A stretch of 64,000 nucleotides of DNA, from NCBI RefSeq assembly GCF_003846135.1, contig NZ_RHHM01000001.1, forward strand, positions 124,001 to 188,000, read 5' to 3'. Position numbers and translations under genes: made by a program. The notes under the pieces were generated by a model. The model did no database searches and had not been told where the DNA came from. It was given only the letters and a program-made list of their open reading frames with translations. Each line of letters begins with the position of its first letter. The first letter of the stretch is position 1. Positions 1-10,119 of this stretch are shown piece by piece. This DNA comes from Erwinia psidii. GTDB taxonomy: Bacteria > Pseudomonadota > Gammaproteobacteria > Enterobacterales > Enterobacteriaceae.

Positions 1-108
1 CAGCTCGTAAGAACTTAGTGTACGACCGGGATGCGTACCTGTTCCACGCGAGATAAACAGGCCGCCATTCTGCACTTTCAGTGGATGACTGATCGATAAA
101 GACAGCAT
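1..108 (-). CDS. AraC-family transcriptional regulator, N-terminal fragment (cut by window edge)
   Basis: The reverse strand opens with ATG at 108, behind a purine-rich GGGAGGGG ribosome site, and stays open to the window edge for 36 codons. The segment with GGLFISRG, then H-P and a final SYEL, matches the start of the cupin-like sensor domain of AraC-type regulators that control sugar genes. The DNA-binding half lies outside the window. The gene diverges from the symporter/GH127 pair that starts at 390, so it is the natural candidate for their regulator. That role is inferred from position only. Confidence 0.6.
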   Translation of the reverse strand, partial: MLSLSISHPLKVQNGGLFISRGTGTHPGRTLSSYEL

Positions 109-389
109 TCACCCCTCCCGATATGTGCTGAAAATAATCCGCAAAATAACACAGTCGCTGCAGGCTGAGCACATCATAAGCACGCGTTTTGATTTGCTTC
201 ACAAATTATTCAGCAGGTCGGAAATGTCCCGATTTACTGCCTGTTCCACCCCTTGCTGACAGAAAGGCAGCGTGCCAGATTAACTATCGGCTCATATCGG
301 AAAATAGGTTTATTTATGCTTTTCTGACGTATCAGAAATCGCTCAGTCTGCTTATTAATTAACGTCCAGCCCCCATGAGGGAATAAACG

Positions 390-1769
390 ATGCAAACGGA
401 ATTTGCTCAGTCACGTTATACGCCAATACCCATCACCGTGGGAGAGAAAATAGGTTACGGCCTCGGTGATGCTGGTGGCACAATCATTACCTGCATCATC
501 GCTAATTTTCTGACTTTTTTTTATACCGATATTTTTGGCCTGACGCCTGCGTTGGTCGGCACGCTGTTTATTACCCTGCGGATCGTTGATGCTATCGCCG
601 ATCCCCTGATGGGCATTATCGCCGATCGCACGCAAAGCCGCTGGGGACGATTTCGCCCCTGGCAACTGTGGGCGGCGCTGCCGATTGGTATCGCGGGAAT
701 ACTGACCTTCACCGTGCCGGATCTGAGCATGAACGGCAAAATCCTCTGGGCATTCGTCACCTACTTCATGCTGTCGATAGGTTATACCGCCATCAATGTA
801 CCCTACTGCGCGCTGATCACCACCATCACCAGCGACCACCGCGAGGTGATGTCCTGTCAGGCGTGGCGCTTTGTACTTTGCGGCATGGCTGGCTTTGTGG
901 TCTCCGTCGGCCTGCCGTGGTTTGTCGGGCTGACGGGTAAAGACGACGCCGCGTCTGGCTACCAGCGCGGCGTCGCTCTGGTGTGTGCGGTGGCCGTTAT
1001 CATGTTCCTGTGGTGCTTTTTCACGGTACGTGAACGGGTATCGCTACCGGAGTCCGGCAGATTCAGCGTTGGTGAACACCTGCGCGGCATGTTTAAAAAT
1101 GACCAACTGCTGTTGATGCTGCTGATGTCTTTCCTGTTAATCAACGTCTATAACCTGCGTGGCGGCGGCTATATGTACTTTATCACTTACGTACTGAAAG
1201 GCAGCGCCAGCTATGCCTCACTGTTTTTTGGCATGGTGACGCTTGCCTCAATTCTGGGCGCTGTCATGGTTAATCAGCTCAATAAGCGGATCGACAGCGT
1301 AAGGCTGTATCAGGCAACCAACCTGCTGCTGGCGTTTTTTTCCGTTGCGCTGTGGTTTGTACCGACCGGGGCAGCTAACCAGTCACTGTGGCTGGGGCTG
1401 ATTTTCATCCACTGCGTGATACTGGGTTTTACCCTGCCATTACACTTCTCACTGATGGCCTTTGCTGACGATTACGGCCACTGGAAGAACGGTATCCGCT
1501 CTTCCGGCATCAACTTTGCCTTTAACCTGTTTTTTATCAAACTCGCCTGGGCCTCAAGCGCCGGCATCATCAGTCTGGTATTTATCCTGGTCGCCTACCA
1601 GGCCGGTGAGGAGTATCAGACGAGCACCTCACTGACCGGCATCACGCTGTTTGAAACCTTGCTGCCCGCTGCACTGCACCTGCTGCTGGCTGGCTGCCTG
1701 TGCTTTTGCAAGCTGAATACCTCCATGCTGGCACGGATCTCCCACGATCTGGCCACCGAATGTAAATAA
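390..1769 (+). CDS. GPH-family sugar:cation symporter (MFS)
   Basis: This 459-residue, strongly hydrophobic protein has about twelve predicted membrane segments. Its N-terminus ([11 protein letters not shown]) and the RLRD-like loop around residues 65-90 ([12 protein letters not shown], then [12 protein letters not shown]) are signatures of the glycoside-pentoside-hexuronide symporters such as MelB, XylP and YicJ. These import sugars or glycosides with Na+ or H+. A GAGGGA ribosome site at 377-382 supports ATG 390. The gene lies 9 bases before a GH127 arabinofuranosidase gene and is probably co-transcribed with it. The likely substrate is therefore an arabinose-containing oligosaccharide; the exact substrate cannot be read from the sequence. 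Confidence 0.85.
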   Translation: MQTEFAQSRYTPIPITVGEKIGYGLGDAGGTIITCIIANFLTFFYTDIFGLTPALVGTLFITLRIVDAIADPLMGIIADRTQSRWGRFRPWQLWAALPIGIAGILTFTVPDLSMNGKILWAFVTYFMLSIGYTAINVPYCALITTITSDHREVMSCQAWRFVLCGMAGFVVSVGLPWFVGLTGKDDAASGYQRGVALVCAVAVIMFLWCFFTVRERVSLPESGRFSVGEHLRGMFKNDQLLLMLLMSFLLINVYNLRGGGYMYFITYVLKGSASYASLFFGMVTLASILGAVMVNQLNKRIDSVRLYQATNLLLAFFSVALWFVPTGAANQSLWLGLIFIHCVILGFTLPLHFSLMAFADDYGHWKNGIRSSGINFAFNLFFIKLAWASSAGIISLVFILVAYQAGEEYQTSTSLTGITLFETLLPAALHLLLAGCLCFCKLNTSMLARISHDLATECK

Positions 1770-1778
1770 GGAGCTTCC

Positions 1779-3755
1779 ATGCACTATTCCCCGGTGGATC
1801 AACCTGAGATCCCGCTTCAGCAAATCACCGTTACCGACCGTTTCTGGCTGTCGTATCAGCGGCTGGTGAAGGATGTGGTGGTGCCCTACCAATGGCGGGC
1901 GCTCAATGATGAAGTCGTAGAGGCCGAACCCAGCCATGCCATCGCCAACTTTCGCATCGCGGCCGGCCAGCAAGACGGCGAGTTTTACGGCATGATTTTT
2001 CAGGACAGTGATGTGGCAAAGTGGCTGGAAGCGGTGGCTTACCTGCTGGCAAAAGTGTCGGACCCTGAACTGGAGAAGACCGCCGATGCGCTGATTGAAC
2101 TCATCGGTGACGTCCAACAACCGGATGGCTATCTCAACACCTGGTTTACCGTTAAAGCACCGAATGACCGCTGGACCAATCTGGCAGAGTGTCATGAACT
2201 TTACTGTGCCGGACACCTGATTGAGGCCGGTGTGGCCTACGCTCAGGCGACGGGCAAAACACGCCTGCTCACTATCGTCAGCAGGCTTGCAGACCATATC
2301 GCCACGGTATTTGGCACGGGAGAAGATCAGCTACAAGGTTACGCTGGCCATCCTGAAATCGAACTGGCCCTGATGCGGCTGTATGAAGCGACCGGTAACC
2401 GCCGCTATCTGGATCTGACGACCTACTTTACAGAGCAGCGTGGTACAGCGCCGCATTTCTGGGATATTGAATACAAAAAGCGGGGTGAAACCTCCCACTG
2501 GTCGCCCTGTGGTCCGGCGTGGATGGTAAAGGATAAGGCTTACAGCCAGGCCCATCTGCCCATTGCATTGCAGCAAACGGCCATTGGCCATGCGGTGCGC
2601 TTTGTTTATCTTTATGCCGGTGTCGCTCATCTGGCACGGCTCAGTGACGATCGGCATAAACGCGAAATATGTCAGCGGCTGTGGGAAAATATGACCACCA
2701 GGCAGCTGTATGCTACCGGTGCCATTGGCTCACAAAGTCGCGGTGAGGCTTTCAGTTGTGATTACGATCTGCCGAACGATACCGCGTACACTGAAACCTG
2801 TGCCTCAATTGGTCTGATGATGTTTGCCAGGCGGATGCTGGAGATGGAGGCAGACAGCCGCTACGCCGACGTCATGGAACGCGCGCTCTATAACACCGTG
2901 CTGGCCGGAATGGCGCTGGACGGCAAGCACTTCTTTTACGTCAATCCGCTGGAAGTACATCCGCAAAGCATTAAGTTCAACCATATCTATGACCACGTGA
3001 AACCGGTACGGCAGCGCTGGTTTGGCTGTGCCTGCTGCCCACCTAATATTGCCCGCCTGCTGGCTTCGCTGGGCCATTATATCTATACCCGCCGGGCTGA
3101 CGGTATTGACGTCAATCTGTTCGTAGGCAGCGAAGTGGAAAGTCAGGTCGGCGGTGGCATACTTAGGCTGAAACAGAGCGGCGACTACCCGTGGCAGGAA
3201 ACCGTGCTGTTGGAGATTGACTGTGATGAACCACTGAACGCCACGTTGGGACTGCGCCTGCCCGACTGGTGTGCAAAACCGCAGGCCAGTCTGAACGGTG
3301 AGATGCTGAATGTGACGCCATTACGCCAGCAGGGTTATCTGCGGCTTAACCGCCGGTGGCAGCGCGGCGACCGTCTGGAGTTGACGCTGCCAATGCCGGT
3401 ACTGCGGGTGAAAGGCAATCCGCTGCTGCGCCATGTGGCAGGCAAGGTCGCTATCCAGCGAGGCCCGCTGGTCTACTGTCTGGAGCAGGAAGACAACGGT
3501 TCGGAACTGCATAATCTGCATCTGCCGGCAACCGCAACGTTTCGTACGCTTACGGGAAGCGAGCTGTTCAGCGGCAAGACGCTACTGCAGGCCGAGGGAC
3601 TACGCCGTGGATCGGCCAACGCCGACAGTGAGCCACTTTACCGCTTCAACAGCGGGCCCTGCGCTTTCACAGAGCAAACGTTGACCTTTGTGCCCTATTT
3701 CAGCTGGGGCAACCGTGGCGAGGGGGAAATGCGGGTCTGGGTGGATGAGCGCTGA
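1779..3755 (+). CDS. GH127-type beta-L-arabinofuranosidase (DUF1680)
   Basis: The protein has 658 residues, the same length as the characterised Bifidobacterium enzyme HypBA1. It has no signal peptide, so it acts in the cytoplasm. An (alpha/alpha)6-barrel family pattern is recognisable: the ETCAS segment supplies Glu339 and Cys341, and the GCACCPPN motif supplies Cys417, Cys419 and Cys420. In GH127 enzymes these positions bind zinc and provide the cysteine nucleophile. The expected reaction is release of L-arabinose from beta-1,2-linked arabinofuranosides, such as those on plant hydroxyproline-rich glycoproteins. AAGGAG lies just before ATG 1779. The gene follows a GPH symporter and ends in front of a hairpin terminator. 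Confidence 0.85.
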   Translation: MHYSPVDQPEIPLQQITVTDRFWLSYQRLVKDVVVPYQWRALNDEVVEAEPSHAIANFRIAAGQQDGEFYGMIFQDSDVAKWLEAVAYLLAKVSDPELEKTADALIELIGDVQQPDGYLNTWFTVKAPNDRWTNLAECHELYCAGHLIEAGVAYAQATGKTRLLTIVSRLADHIATVFGTGEDQLQGYAGHPEIELALMRLYEATGNRRYLDLTTYFTEQRGTAPHFWDIEYKKRGETSHWSPCGPAWMVKDKAYSQAHLPIALQQTAIGHAVRFVYLYAGVAHLARLSDDRHKREICQRLWENMTTRQLYATGAIGSQSRGEAFSCDYDLPNDTAYTETCASIGLMMFARRMLEMEADSRYADVMERALYNTVLAGMALDGKHFFYVNPLEVHPQSIKFNHIYDHVKPVRQRWFGCACCPPNIARLLASLGHYIYTRRADGIDVNLFVGSEVESQVGGGILRLKQSGDYPWQETVLLEIDCDEPLNATLGLRLPDWCAKPQASLNGEMLNVTPLRQQGYLRLNRRWQRGDRLELTLPMPVLRVKGNPLLRHVAGKVAIQRGPLVYCLEQEDNGSELHNLHLPATATFRTLTGSELFSGKTLLQAEGLRRGSANADSEPLYRFNSGPCAFTEQTLTFVPYFSWGNRGEGEMRVWVDER

Positions 3756-3767
3756 AGTAAGCAAACA

Positions 3768-3792
3768 AGCCGGGCAATTCTGCCCGGCTTTT
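3768..3792 (+). terminator. Rho-independent terminator between GH127 gene and mglC
   Basis: A perfect 9-bp stem (AGCCGGGCA, 3768-3776, with TGCCCGGCT, 3781-3789) has a 4-base loop and a short T run after it. It lies between convergent genes and may serve both strands, although the T tract is better on the + strand. Confidence 0.75.
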
Positions 3793-3808
3793 CATCAGCA
3801 CAGCGGGA

Positions 3809-4819
3809 TTATTTTTTACGGGCGTACTTCAGGGAGTCCAGTGCCACGGCGAAAATAATAATGCCGCCTTTAATAATGTACTGCCAGTATGGGTTCACCC
3901 CGATATAAGTCAGACCGTAGTTGATGACGGTGAAAATCAGCACACCGGTCACCACCCCAGCCACGGTTCCCACACCACCGGCAAACGACACGCCGCCCAC
4001 CACACAGGCCGCGATCGCATCCAGCTCGTACATAAAGCCCAGGTTGTTGGTTGCCGAACCGATACGACCGGCCTCCAGCATTCCACCGAAGGCATAGAAT
4101 ACGCCAGACAGCGCATAAATCAGGATCAGGTTAAAATTAACGTTCACCCCGGAGACTTTCGCCGCTTCAGGGTTACCGCCGATAGCAAAAATGTTTTTGC
4201 CAAAGCGGGTTTTGTTCCACAGGATCCAGACAAAGAAAATGGCTATGGCCGCGTAAAAGGTGATGTAAGAGAGCTTGAACTCACCGAAACGAATAAATCC
4301 CTGGGCAAAGGTGGAAAATTTATCATCGAATCCGGCAATCGGTGATGCGCCAACATAGTCGTAGTACAGTGAGTTGATGCCATAAACAATAATCATCGTA
4401 CCCAGCGTGGTGATAAATGGAGTCACCTTCAGGTAGGCGATGATCAGACCGTTTACCAGACCAATCACGCCACCAATCACGCAAACGGCGAGGATCACCA
4501 GCGGAATTGGCACGGTGTTCAGTTGTGGAAACACCTTGTTGGCGTTGTCCATCGCCTGCAGCAGCGTTGCCGCTACCACCGCCGCCAGACCTACCTGGCG
4601 ACCGGCTGACAGATCGGTACCCTGGGTGACAATCAGCCCGGCGACGCCAAGCGCAATAATAATACGAACAGAAGACTGGGTAAGAATATTACTCAGGTTG
4701 GTTAAACTTAAGAATGTCGGATCCTGGAAGATAATAATTGCCAGCAGCACCAGCAACACCACATATATGCCACCCTCTTTTAACCAGGTGAGCGCATTTT
4801 TTTTATTTACAGCATTCAT
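3809..4819 (-). CDS. mglC: Galactose/methyl-galactoside ABC transporter permease MglC
   Basis: This is the inner-membrane permease of the MglBAC importer for D-galactose and methyl-beta-galactoside. It is very hydrophobic (about 8-10 segments) and nearly collinear with the E. coli protein through to the C-terminal SLKYARKK. The frame is open 30 codons further upstream, but the start at 4819 (MNAVNKK) gives 336 residues, the E. coli length, and leaves a 19-base gap after mglA. It is the last gene of the mglBAC operon, transcribed leftwards. Confidence 0.96.
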   Translation of the reverse strand: MNAVNKKNALTWLKEGGIYVVLLVLLAIIIFQDPTFLSLTNLSNILTQSSVRIIIALGVAGLIVTQGTDLSAGRQVGLAAVVAATLLQAMDNANKVFPQLNTVPIPLVILAVCVIGGVIGLVNGLIIAYLKVTPFITTLGTMIIVYGINSLYYDYVGASPIAGFDDKFSTFAQGFIRFGEFKLSYITFYAAIAIFFVWILWNKTRFGKNIFAIGGNPEAAKVSGVNVNFNLILIYALSGVFYAFGGMLEAGRIGSATNNLGFMYELDAIAACVVGGVSFAGGVGTVAGVVTGVLIFTVINYGLTYIGVNPYWQYIIKGGIIIFAVALDSLKYARKK

Positions 4820-4838
4820 GGTAACAGCCCTTACCTTG

Positions 4839-6359
4839 TTAAAGGTGCTTCGATGCCAAACGTAAAATTTCGTTTTGCGTAGTCGTTTTTGTTTCAACAA
4901 TACCTGCAACCATGCCGTTACTCATTACCAGGATCCTGTCGGTAATCCCCAAAAGTTCCGGCATTTCAGAAGAGATGATAATGATGCCTTTCTCTCTTTT
5001 GGCCAGTTCAGCAATTAACTGATAAATTTCAAACTTAGCCCCAACGTCAATGCCGCGCGTGGGCTCGTCCAGCATCAGAATTTCCGGCTGGGTCAATAAC
5101 CAGCGGCCAATAATCACTTTTTGCTGGTTACCGCCGGACAGCGATCCAATCGAGGTGGCGTGTCCTGGTGTTTTTACCCGCATGGAGTCAATGACCCACT
5201 GGGTATCGCTTTTCATCCGGTTGTTATCCAGCAGGCCGATACTGTTTTTATATTTACGGATATTTGAAATCAGCGAGTTAAAACCAATGTCCAGAAACGC
5301 ATAAATGCCGGTGGCGCGTCGCTCTTCAGTCACCAGTGCAAAACCATGATTAATGGCTTCATTCGCGCTGTTGTTATTGATTTGCTTGCCGTGCAGTTTA
5401 ATGGTGCCGCCAGACTTCTCACGAATACCAAACAGGGTTTCGACAATATCGGTGCGCTTCGCGCCCACCAGACCTGCCACACCAAGAATCTCGCCTTTAC
5501 GCAGATCGAATGAAATATCCCGAATCGACGGCTGACGCAGTGACGTCAGGTTACGTACTTCGAGGATAGTTTCGCCCGGCGTATTGGTTTTATCCGGGAA
5601 ACGCTGACTGAGCGATCGCCCCACCATCATGGCAATAATTTTATCCATATCCAGCCCTTCCAGCGGCTGGGTGGCAATCCACTGCCCATCGCGCAAAACA
5701 GTAATCTCATCGCACAGCTGGAATATTTCTTCCATTTTATGCGAGATATAAACAATCCCGCAGCCGCGATCTTTCAGCTTACGAATAATGGTAAAAAGGT
5801 GATTAACTTCTTTTTCTGTTAATGAAGAGGTTGGCTCATCCATAATGACAATTTTGGCATCATAGGAGAACGCTTTGGCAATTTCGACCATCTGCATTTG
5901 CGAAACGGAAAGTGTAATCACTTTATCCCGTGGATCGATATCAATATCCAGTTCGTCAAAAATAGCTTTAGTGTCACGGTACATTTTGTCCTGATCGACA
6001 AAAAATCCTTTGCGCGGATAACGTCCGAGCCACATGTTATCCATCACCGTGCGTTGCAGCACCAGGTTTAACTCCTGATGGACCATTGAAACGCCATTTT
6101 CCAACGCTTCTTTCGAGCTTTTAAAATTAATTTCCTGTCCCTGGAAAAAAATGCTGCCGCTGTCTTTGCTGTAAATACCAAACAGGCATTTTAATAAGGT
6201 GGATTTTCCTGCACCATTCTCACCCATCAGGGCATGAACCGAATGAGGGCGGATTTTTAAATTAACGTTGTCTAACGCTTTTACGCCGGGAAATGATTTA
6301 CTGACGTTGGTCATTTCCAGCAGATATTCGCGCTGATCGGGTTGTTTATCACTGCCCAT
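4839..6359 (-). CDS. mglA: Galactose/methyl-galactoside ABC transporter ATP-binding protein MglA
   Basis: A 506-residue tandem ATPase with two nucleotide-binding domains, typical of the carbohydrate-uptake CUT2 family. The first Walker A motif GENGAGKST is at residues 46-54, followed by a Q-loop (HQEL) and Walker B (IVIMDEPTS). The second half has a degenerate P-loop (GLVGAKRTD), an intact LSGGNQ signature and Walker B (LMLDEPTRG). Asymmetry of this kind is normal in the family. The protein energises MglC and receives sugar-loaded MglB on the periplasmic side. It lies between mglB and mglC in the same operon. Confidence 0.97.
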   Translation of the reverse strand: MGSDKQPDQREYLLEMTNVSKSFPGVKALDNVNLKIRPHSVHALMGENGAGKSTLLKCLFGIYSKDSGSIFFQGQEINFKSSKEALENGVSMVHQELNLVLQRTVMDNMWLGRYPRKGFFVDQDKMYRDTKAIFDELDIDIDPRDKVITLSVSQMQMVEIAKAFSYDAKIVIMDEPTSSLTEKEVNHLFTIIRKLKDRGCGIVYISHKMEEIFQLCDEITVLRDGQWIATQPLEGLDMDKIIAMMVGRSLSQRFPDKTNTPGETILEVRNLTSLRQPSIRDISFDLRKGEILGVAGLVGAKRTDIVETLFGIREKSGGTIKLHGKQINNNSANEAINHGFALVTEERRATGIYAFLDIGFNSLISNIRKYKNSIGLLDNNRMKSDTQWVIDSMRVKTPGHATSIGSLSGGNQQKVIIGRWLLTQPEILMLDEPTRGIDVGAKFEIYQLIAELAKREKGIIIISSEMPELLGITDRILVMSNGMVAGIVETKTTTQNEILRLASKHL

Positions 6360-6423
6360 AATTCTACCTGGCTTAACGTTGCGTGAAACCGGAGCCCGAT
6401 GGCTACCCCGGAAAACCGGAAAA

Positions 6424-6443
6424 GGGCGCGGCCCACCGCGCCC
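6424..6443 (-). promoter_or_regulatory. mglB-mglA intercistronic hairpin
   Basis: A perfect 8-bp GC stem (GGGCGCGG with CCGCGCCC) has a 4-base loop and no T run. It lies in the 99-base gap between mglB and mglA. In binding-protein-dependent transport operons such hairpins usually stabilise the upstream mRNA, so that the binding protein is made in excess. That function is inferred here. Confidence 0.55.
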
Positions 6444-6458
6444 ATGCCCGTAACAGCT

Positions 6459-7454
6459 TTATTTCGCGATCTGTGCCAGGTTATCTTTATCAACCGGTAC
6501 ATAGGCGACGCGCACCACTTTTCCTTCAAGTTTATAGTTGGTACCGTCGGTAGCCGGTTTGCCAGCAGCAAGGTTTTTCGCCATATCAAAGGTCGCTTTC
6601 GCCTGATTCTGGGCATCGTTCAGCACCGTACCGGCCATCGCGCCAGATTTCACCAGCGCCAGCGCTTCTGGCAGAGCATCGACACCAAACACCGGCACAG
6701 AAGATTTGTTGTGCGCCTTCAGCGCTTCAACCGCCCCCATTGCCATTGCATCATTGTTGGCAATAACCACCTCAATTTTGTTACCGTTCGGACCCGACAA
6801 CCACGCATCCATCTTGTCTTTTGCCTGAGCCGTGTCCCACATGGCGGTATCCAGATGCAGCTGCTGGGTTTTCACGCCGTCTTTGTTCAGGGTATCAATG
6901 ACATATTTGGTACGGGCTTCAGCATCGGGATGGCCCGGCTCACCTTTCAGCAGCACGAACTGGATCACGCCATCTTTGTTCAGATCCCAACCAGAATTCG
7001 CTTTCCAGTGTTTTTCAATCAGCTCGCCCTGCTTCACACCGGACTCTTTAGAGTCGGTGCCAACGTAGTAAGCTTTGTCATAACTGGCCAGCGCTTTGGC
7101 CGTCGGCTCTTTGTTGAAAAACACCACCGGGATATCATTGGCTTTTGCCTTGCTGATCACCACCGCAGCGGCCGCCGGGTCAACCAGGTTGATCGCCAAC
7201 GCTTTCACGCCTTTTGCTACCATTACATCTACCTGGTCATTCTGCGTTGACTGGCTGTTCTGCGAGTCATTCATCAGCAGCTTAACATCAGGGCTGTTTT
7301 TTGCTTCTTTCTCAATGTCTTTGCGCACGACGGACATAAAGTTGTCATCGTATTTATAGATGGTCACACCGATGCGGGTATCCGCTGCGTGAACGGTGGC
7401 AGCGCACATCATGCTGGCGACAAGAGCAGTAAGCGTGAAAGCCTTCTTATTCAT
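6459..7454 (-). CDS. mglB: Periplasmic galactose/glucose-binding protein MglB
   Basis: The 331-residue protein begins with a signal peptide of about 23 residues ending VHA, after which the mature part starts [10 protein letters not shown] as in E. coli. It binds D-galactose and D-glucose for MglAC. In E. coli it also feeds the Trg chemoreceptor. The C-terminal half contains the Asp/Asn-rich sugar- and calcium-binding segments of the family (DLNKDG loop). The frame extends 16 codons further upstream, but only the start at 7454 gives a proper signal peptide. It is the first gene of the operon, about 245 bases downstream of the predicted start point. Confidence 0.97.
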   Translation of the reverse strand: MNKKAFTLTALVASMMCAATVHAADTRIGVTIYKYDDNFMSVVRKDIEKEAKNSPDVKLLMNDSQNSQSTQNDQVDVMVAKGVKALAINLVDPAAAAVVISKAKANDIPVVFFNKEPTAKALASYDKAYYVGTDSKESGVKQGELIEKHWKANSGWDLNKDGVIQFVLLKGEPGHPDAEARTKYVIDTLNKDGVKTQQLHLDTAMWDTAQAKDKMDAWLSGPNGNKIEVVIANNDAMAMGAVEALKAHNKSSVPVFGVDALPEALALVKSGAMAGTVLNDAQNQAKATFDMAKNLAAGKPATDGTNYKLEGKVVRVAYVPVDKDNLAQIAK

Positions 7455-7705
7455 GGTATCTCCGGTTTTTTGTAGGGTCATACTCTGCGTCTCACCTTGC
7501 AAGGTAAGGCGCTGAAATCCGGCGTGGCGCTCAGGTTGAGAAAACGTTACGCAAAGCCGATTATTTGTAAAACAAAACCCGACGTCCCTGTGCTTTACCG
7601 CTGTCCAGAATGCTGTGTAATTAACTGTTTCACGGCGGCTGAAATCCTCAGCCCCAAAGGGCTAAACCGCGTTACATGATGTTTCAATCCTGCTAACTGC
7701 TGGCC

Positions 7706-7711
7706 ATCATA
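7706..7711 (-). promoter_or_regulatory. Predicted mglB promoter -10 element
   Basis: Read leftwards this is TATGAT. It lies 29 bases from the centre of the CRP site at 7733-7748. That is the spacing of a class II CRP-dependent promoter (activator at -41.5) and predicts transcription from about 7699. No good -35 box is seen, as expected for such promoters. Confidence 0.6.
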
Positions 7712-7732
7712 AGGAAGGCAATGTTAATTAAC

Positions 7733-7748
7733 TGTGAATTTACTCACA
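7733..7748. promoter_or_regulatory. CRP (cAMP receptor protein) site of mglBAC
   Basis: TGTGA-ATTTAC-TCACA is a perfect match to the CRP consensus TGTGA-N6-TCACA. It is three bases from the GalS operator, as expected for a galactose operon under catabolite control. Confidence 0.85.
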
Positions 7749-7751
7749 AAT

Positions 7752-7765
7752 TGAAAACGGTTACA
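7752..7765. promoter_or_regulatory. GalS/GalR operator of mglBAC
   Basis: Read on the reverse strand this is TGTAACCGTTTTCA. It fits the Gal operator pattern TGTAA-N-CG-N-TT-N-CA. The same 14 bases recur upstream of galS at 8909-8922, again beside a CRP site. Confidence 0.85.
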
Positions 7766-7802
7766 TGGCACAATCGCTCAGGTTAGTGACCGGTACCACA
7801 CT

Positions 7803-8801
7803 TTAGGCTGAGGACACAGAATGACGACGAACCAGCGTCGGCATAAAGCAGTGTTCATCACTGGTATCCAGACGCCCCTCGGCACCTTTCAGGGCCAGCT
7901 CGGTGGCAAGTTTGGCCATTGAAATAACAGGATAGCGCACCGTGCTCAGTTGCGGATCGGTATAGCGCGACATGGGAATATCATCAAAACCCACGACGGA
8001 GAGATGCTGCGGCACCGCAATACCATTATCTTTCAGCGCCACCAGCGCACCGGCGGCCATGCTGTCGTTGTAGGCAAACACCGCCGTGAGATGCAGATTG
8101 CGCCCAAGCAGCTCTACCATTGCCGCCTCTCCGCCCTGCAAATCCGGTTCAGCATTGGCAATCCAGCTTTCAGGCGGCGTAATACCTTGCTCGCTAAGCG
8201 CCTGCTGCCAGCCTGTCCGGCGCTGTTCCACATCCTCGATCGGATGACAGGATCCAAGATAGCCAATGCGCTGGTGGCCCTGTTGCTGCAACATGCGCGT
8301 GGCCATCAGCGCCCCGCTGATATTATCCAGACAAACACAGCGATGGGCGTAGCCAGGCAACAGCCGATTAATCAACACCATGCCTGGTACCTGGTCCATT
8401 AATGAAGCCAGCTCTGCATCACCCAGGGCTTTGGCATGAACCACCAGTGCGTTACAGCGCTGACGGATCAGCACTTCGATGGCGTGCCGCTCTTTGTCAG
8501 CCTGATGATAGGAGTTGTTAATCAGGACGTGTTTTTGCATCCGCTGGGCAACGGTATCAACCGCTTTAACCAGCGCACCAAAAAAAGGGTCCGAGACATC
8601 CATCACCACCACACCGATGGTGTCGCTGACCTGTGAAGCCAGCGCCTGCGCATTGGCATTGGGCCGGTAGCCCAACGCGTCAACGATACCCAGCACCCTG
8701 TCGCGGGTTTCAGCGGTGACCGCGTTGCTGTTGTTCAGCACGCGCGACACCGTTGCCACCGACACGCCAGCCTCACGGGCCACATCACGGATGGTAATCA
8801 T
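7803..8801 (-). CDS. galS: HTH-type repressor GalS of the mgl operon
   Basis: A 332-residue LacI/GalR-family repressor. The N-terminal helix-turn-helix (residues 1-25, [20 protein letters not shown]) and the hinge segment up to about residue 60 are intact. A periplasmic-binding-protein-like sugar domain follows. Its position between mglB and yeiB is exactly that of galS in E. coli. It should bind D-galactose or D-fucose and repress mglBAC and itself, consistent with identical operators in front of both. It is about 14 residues shorter than the E. coli protein, with the difference at the C-terminus. It could be galR by sequence alone; context decides for galS. Confidence 0.92.
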   Translation of the reverse strand: MITIRDVAREAGVSVATVSRVLNNSNAVTAETRDRVLGIVDALGYRPNANAQALASQVSDTIGVVVMDVSDPFFGALVKAVDTVAQRMQKHVLINNSYHQADKERHAIEVLIRQRCNALVVHAKALGDAELASLMDQVPGMVLINRLLPGYAHRCVCLDNISGALMATRMLQQQGHQRIGYLGSCHPIEDVEQRRTGWQQALSEQGITPPESWIANAEPDLQGGEAAMVELLGRNLHLTAVFAYNDSMAAGALVALKDNGIAVPQHLSVVGFDDIPMSRYTDPQLSTVRYPVISMAKLATELALKGAEGRLDTSDEHCFMPTLVRRHSVSSA

Positions 8802-8888
8802 GGTTGTTTAACCGAAGAGAAAGTCTGCATAGCCGTTCCTGACCTAAAGTCTGAGGCAAGCATTCTGACAGGCGTCGGCAACGGACTA

Positions 8889-8922
8889 CGTGAATCGCGT
8901 CACAGCAATGAAAACGGTTACA
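8889..8922. promoter_or_regulatory. galS control region: CRP site and GalS operator
   Basis: CGTGA-ATCGCG-TCACA (8889-8904) differs from the CRP consensus by one base. After a 4-base gap comes TGAAAACGGTTACA (8909-8922), identical to the operator before mglB. With CRP at -41.5 the start point would be near 8855 and the -10 near 8862-8867 (CAGAAT on the reverse strand). This predicts autoregulation and cAMP control of galS. Confidence 0.75.
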
Positions 8923-8956
8923 TACAATTACGCAACATTTGTGACAATTGTCTCCT

Positions 8957-10111
8957 TCAGGCGTTTTTTTCCGGCGGCGGACCGCCAGTTAGCAGGGTCA
9001 GTTTGTGCCACAGCCATTCCACCGGTCCGCGACGGAAATAACGCAGCCAGCAGAGCGAGAACAGGATGTTGCACAACCACACCAGCGGCACCAGCAGCAG
9101 TAACTGCCAGCGGTCCAGCTGATTAAACCAGCCCAGTCGGTTAAACAGCGTGGTAGATAAAGCCGTCTGCAACAGATAGTTGCTCAGCGCCATACGGCCA
9201 ACGCAGGAAATAGCAAAGGTCATTTTCAGACGGGAGAGCACAGGCCAGTAACCAAAACATAACGCGGCATAGCCCGCGCCCTGCAACGGTGCGCCCAGCT
9301 CACGCGGCACCTGCAAGTAAAAGGCCGCCCAGCGGAAATCCCAACCGCTTATCCATTGCAGATAAATCGCCGGGATCTGAATAAGCCATGCGCTACCAAT
9401 CAGCATCAGTGCACAGCGGCGGTAATGGACCTGACTCCAGCTCCCTCGCAGCCAGCCGCATTGCATCAGTGCTGCCCCCATCATCATCAGCCCGGCCAGT
9501 TGCCAGCCGTACTGTACCCCCAACGACAGCAGGCCGGAAGAAAGCATATCCAGACGATTGCGCATCGCTTCCCAGCCACCGTGGGTTTTCCAGAACGTTT
9601 CGTACTGTACTTCGGCAAAGCCCGGCAGCCATGAGTCGTTCGCCTGTCCCCCTGCCGCCATACCCAGTACGATCAGCAGCACGCTGCCAACCATATACAG
9701 CAGAACGCCGGTACTGAACAACTGGCGGGGGGAGCCGACATCCCGGATCATTCGCCAGACCACCAGCCCAATCAGGCCGTAGTCCAGAAGAATATCGCCA
9801 TCCCAGAAAAAAACGCCGTGGAGAAAGCCAAACAGTACCAGCCAACTCAGGCGCGCCTGTAACCAGCGTTTGCCGTTCGGCAGCAACATCTGTAAACCGG
9901 CACCAAACAGCAGGGCAAAAAGCGAGAGAAATTTGATCTGGGCAAAGAGATCCACTGCCGCCCAACTTAACGCATCCTGCCAGTGAGGCAGCCCATGCCA
10001 GGCGGGGTTAAGATAGGCGGCGCGGGGCAACCCAAAGGCAACAATATTCAGCAGCAGGATCCCCAGAATGGCAAGACCCCGGATAAAGTCCAGCGTGGGG
10101 ATCCGTGGCAT
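8957..10111 (-). CDS. yeiB: DUF418 inner-membrane protein YeiB
   Basis: The 384-residue polytopic membrane protein begins with the typical YeiB segment LDFIRGLAILGILLLN and carries the DUF418 domain at the C-terminus. The family resembles acyltransferase-3-like membrane proteins; no reaction is established for YeiB. The gene lies 8 bases downstream of folE and upstream of galS, as in E. coli, so it is probably translated from a folE-yeiB transcript. Its many membrane segments and length fit the family. Confidence 0.92.
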   Translation of the reverse strand: MPRIPTLDFIRGLAILGILLLNIVAFGLPRAAYLNPAWHGLPHWQDALSWAAVDLFAQIKFLSLFALLFGAGLQMLLPNGKRWLQARLSWLVLFGFLHGVFFWDGDILLDYGLIGLVVWRMIRDVGSPRQLFSTGVLLYMVGSVLLIVLGMAAGGQANDSWLPGFAEVQYETFWKTHGGWEAMRNRLDMLSSGLLSLGVQYGWQLAGLMMMGAALMQCGWLRGSWSQVHYRRCALMLIGSAWLIQIPAIYLQWISGWDFRWAAFYLQVPRELGAPLQGAGYAALCFGYWPVLSRLKMTFAISCVGRMALSNYLLQTALSTTLFNRLGWFNQLDRWQLLLLVPLVWLCNILFSLCWLRYFRRGPVEWLWHKLTLLTGGPPPEKNA

Positions 10112-10119
10112 GCTGACTG

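Noticed and set aside
6399..7250. 283-codon + frame opposite mglB
   Set aside because: Antisense shadow of a strongly conserved gene; His- and Arg-rich as expected for such shadows.
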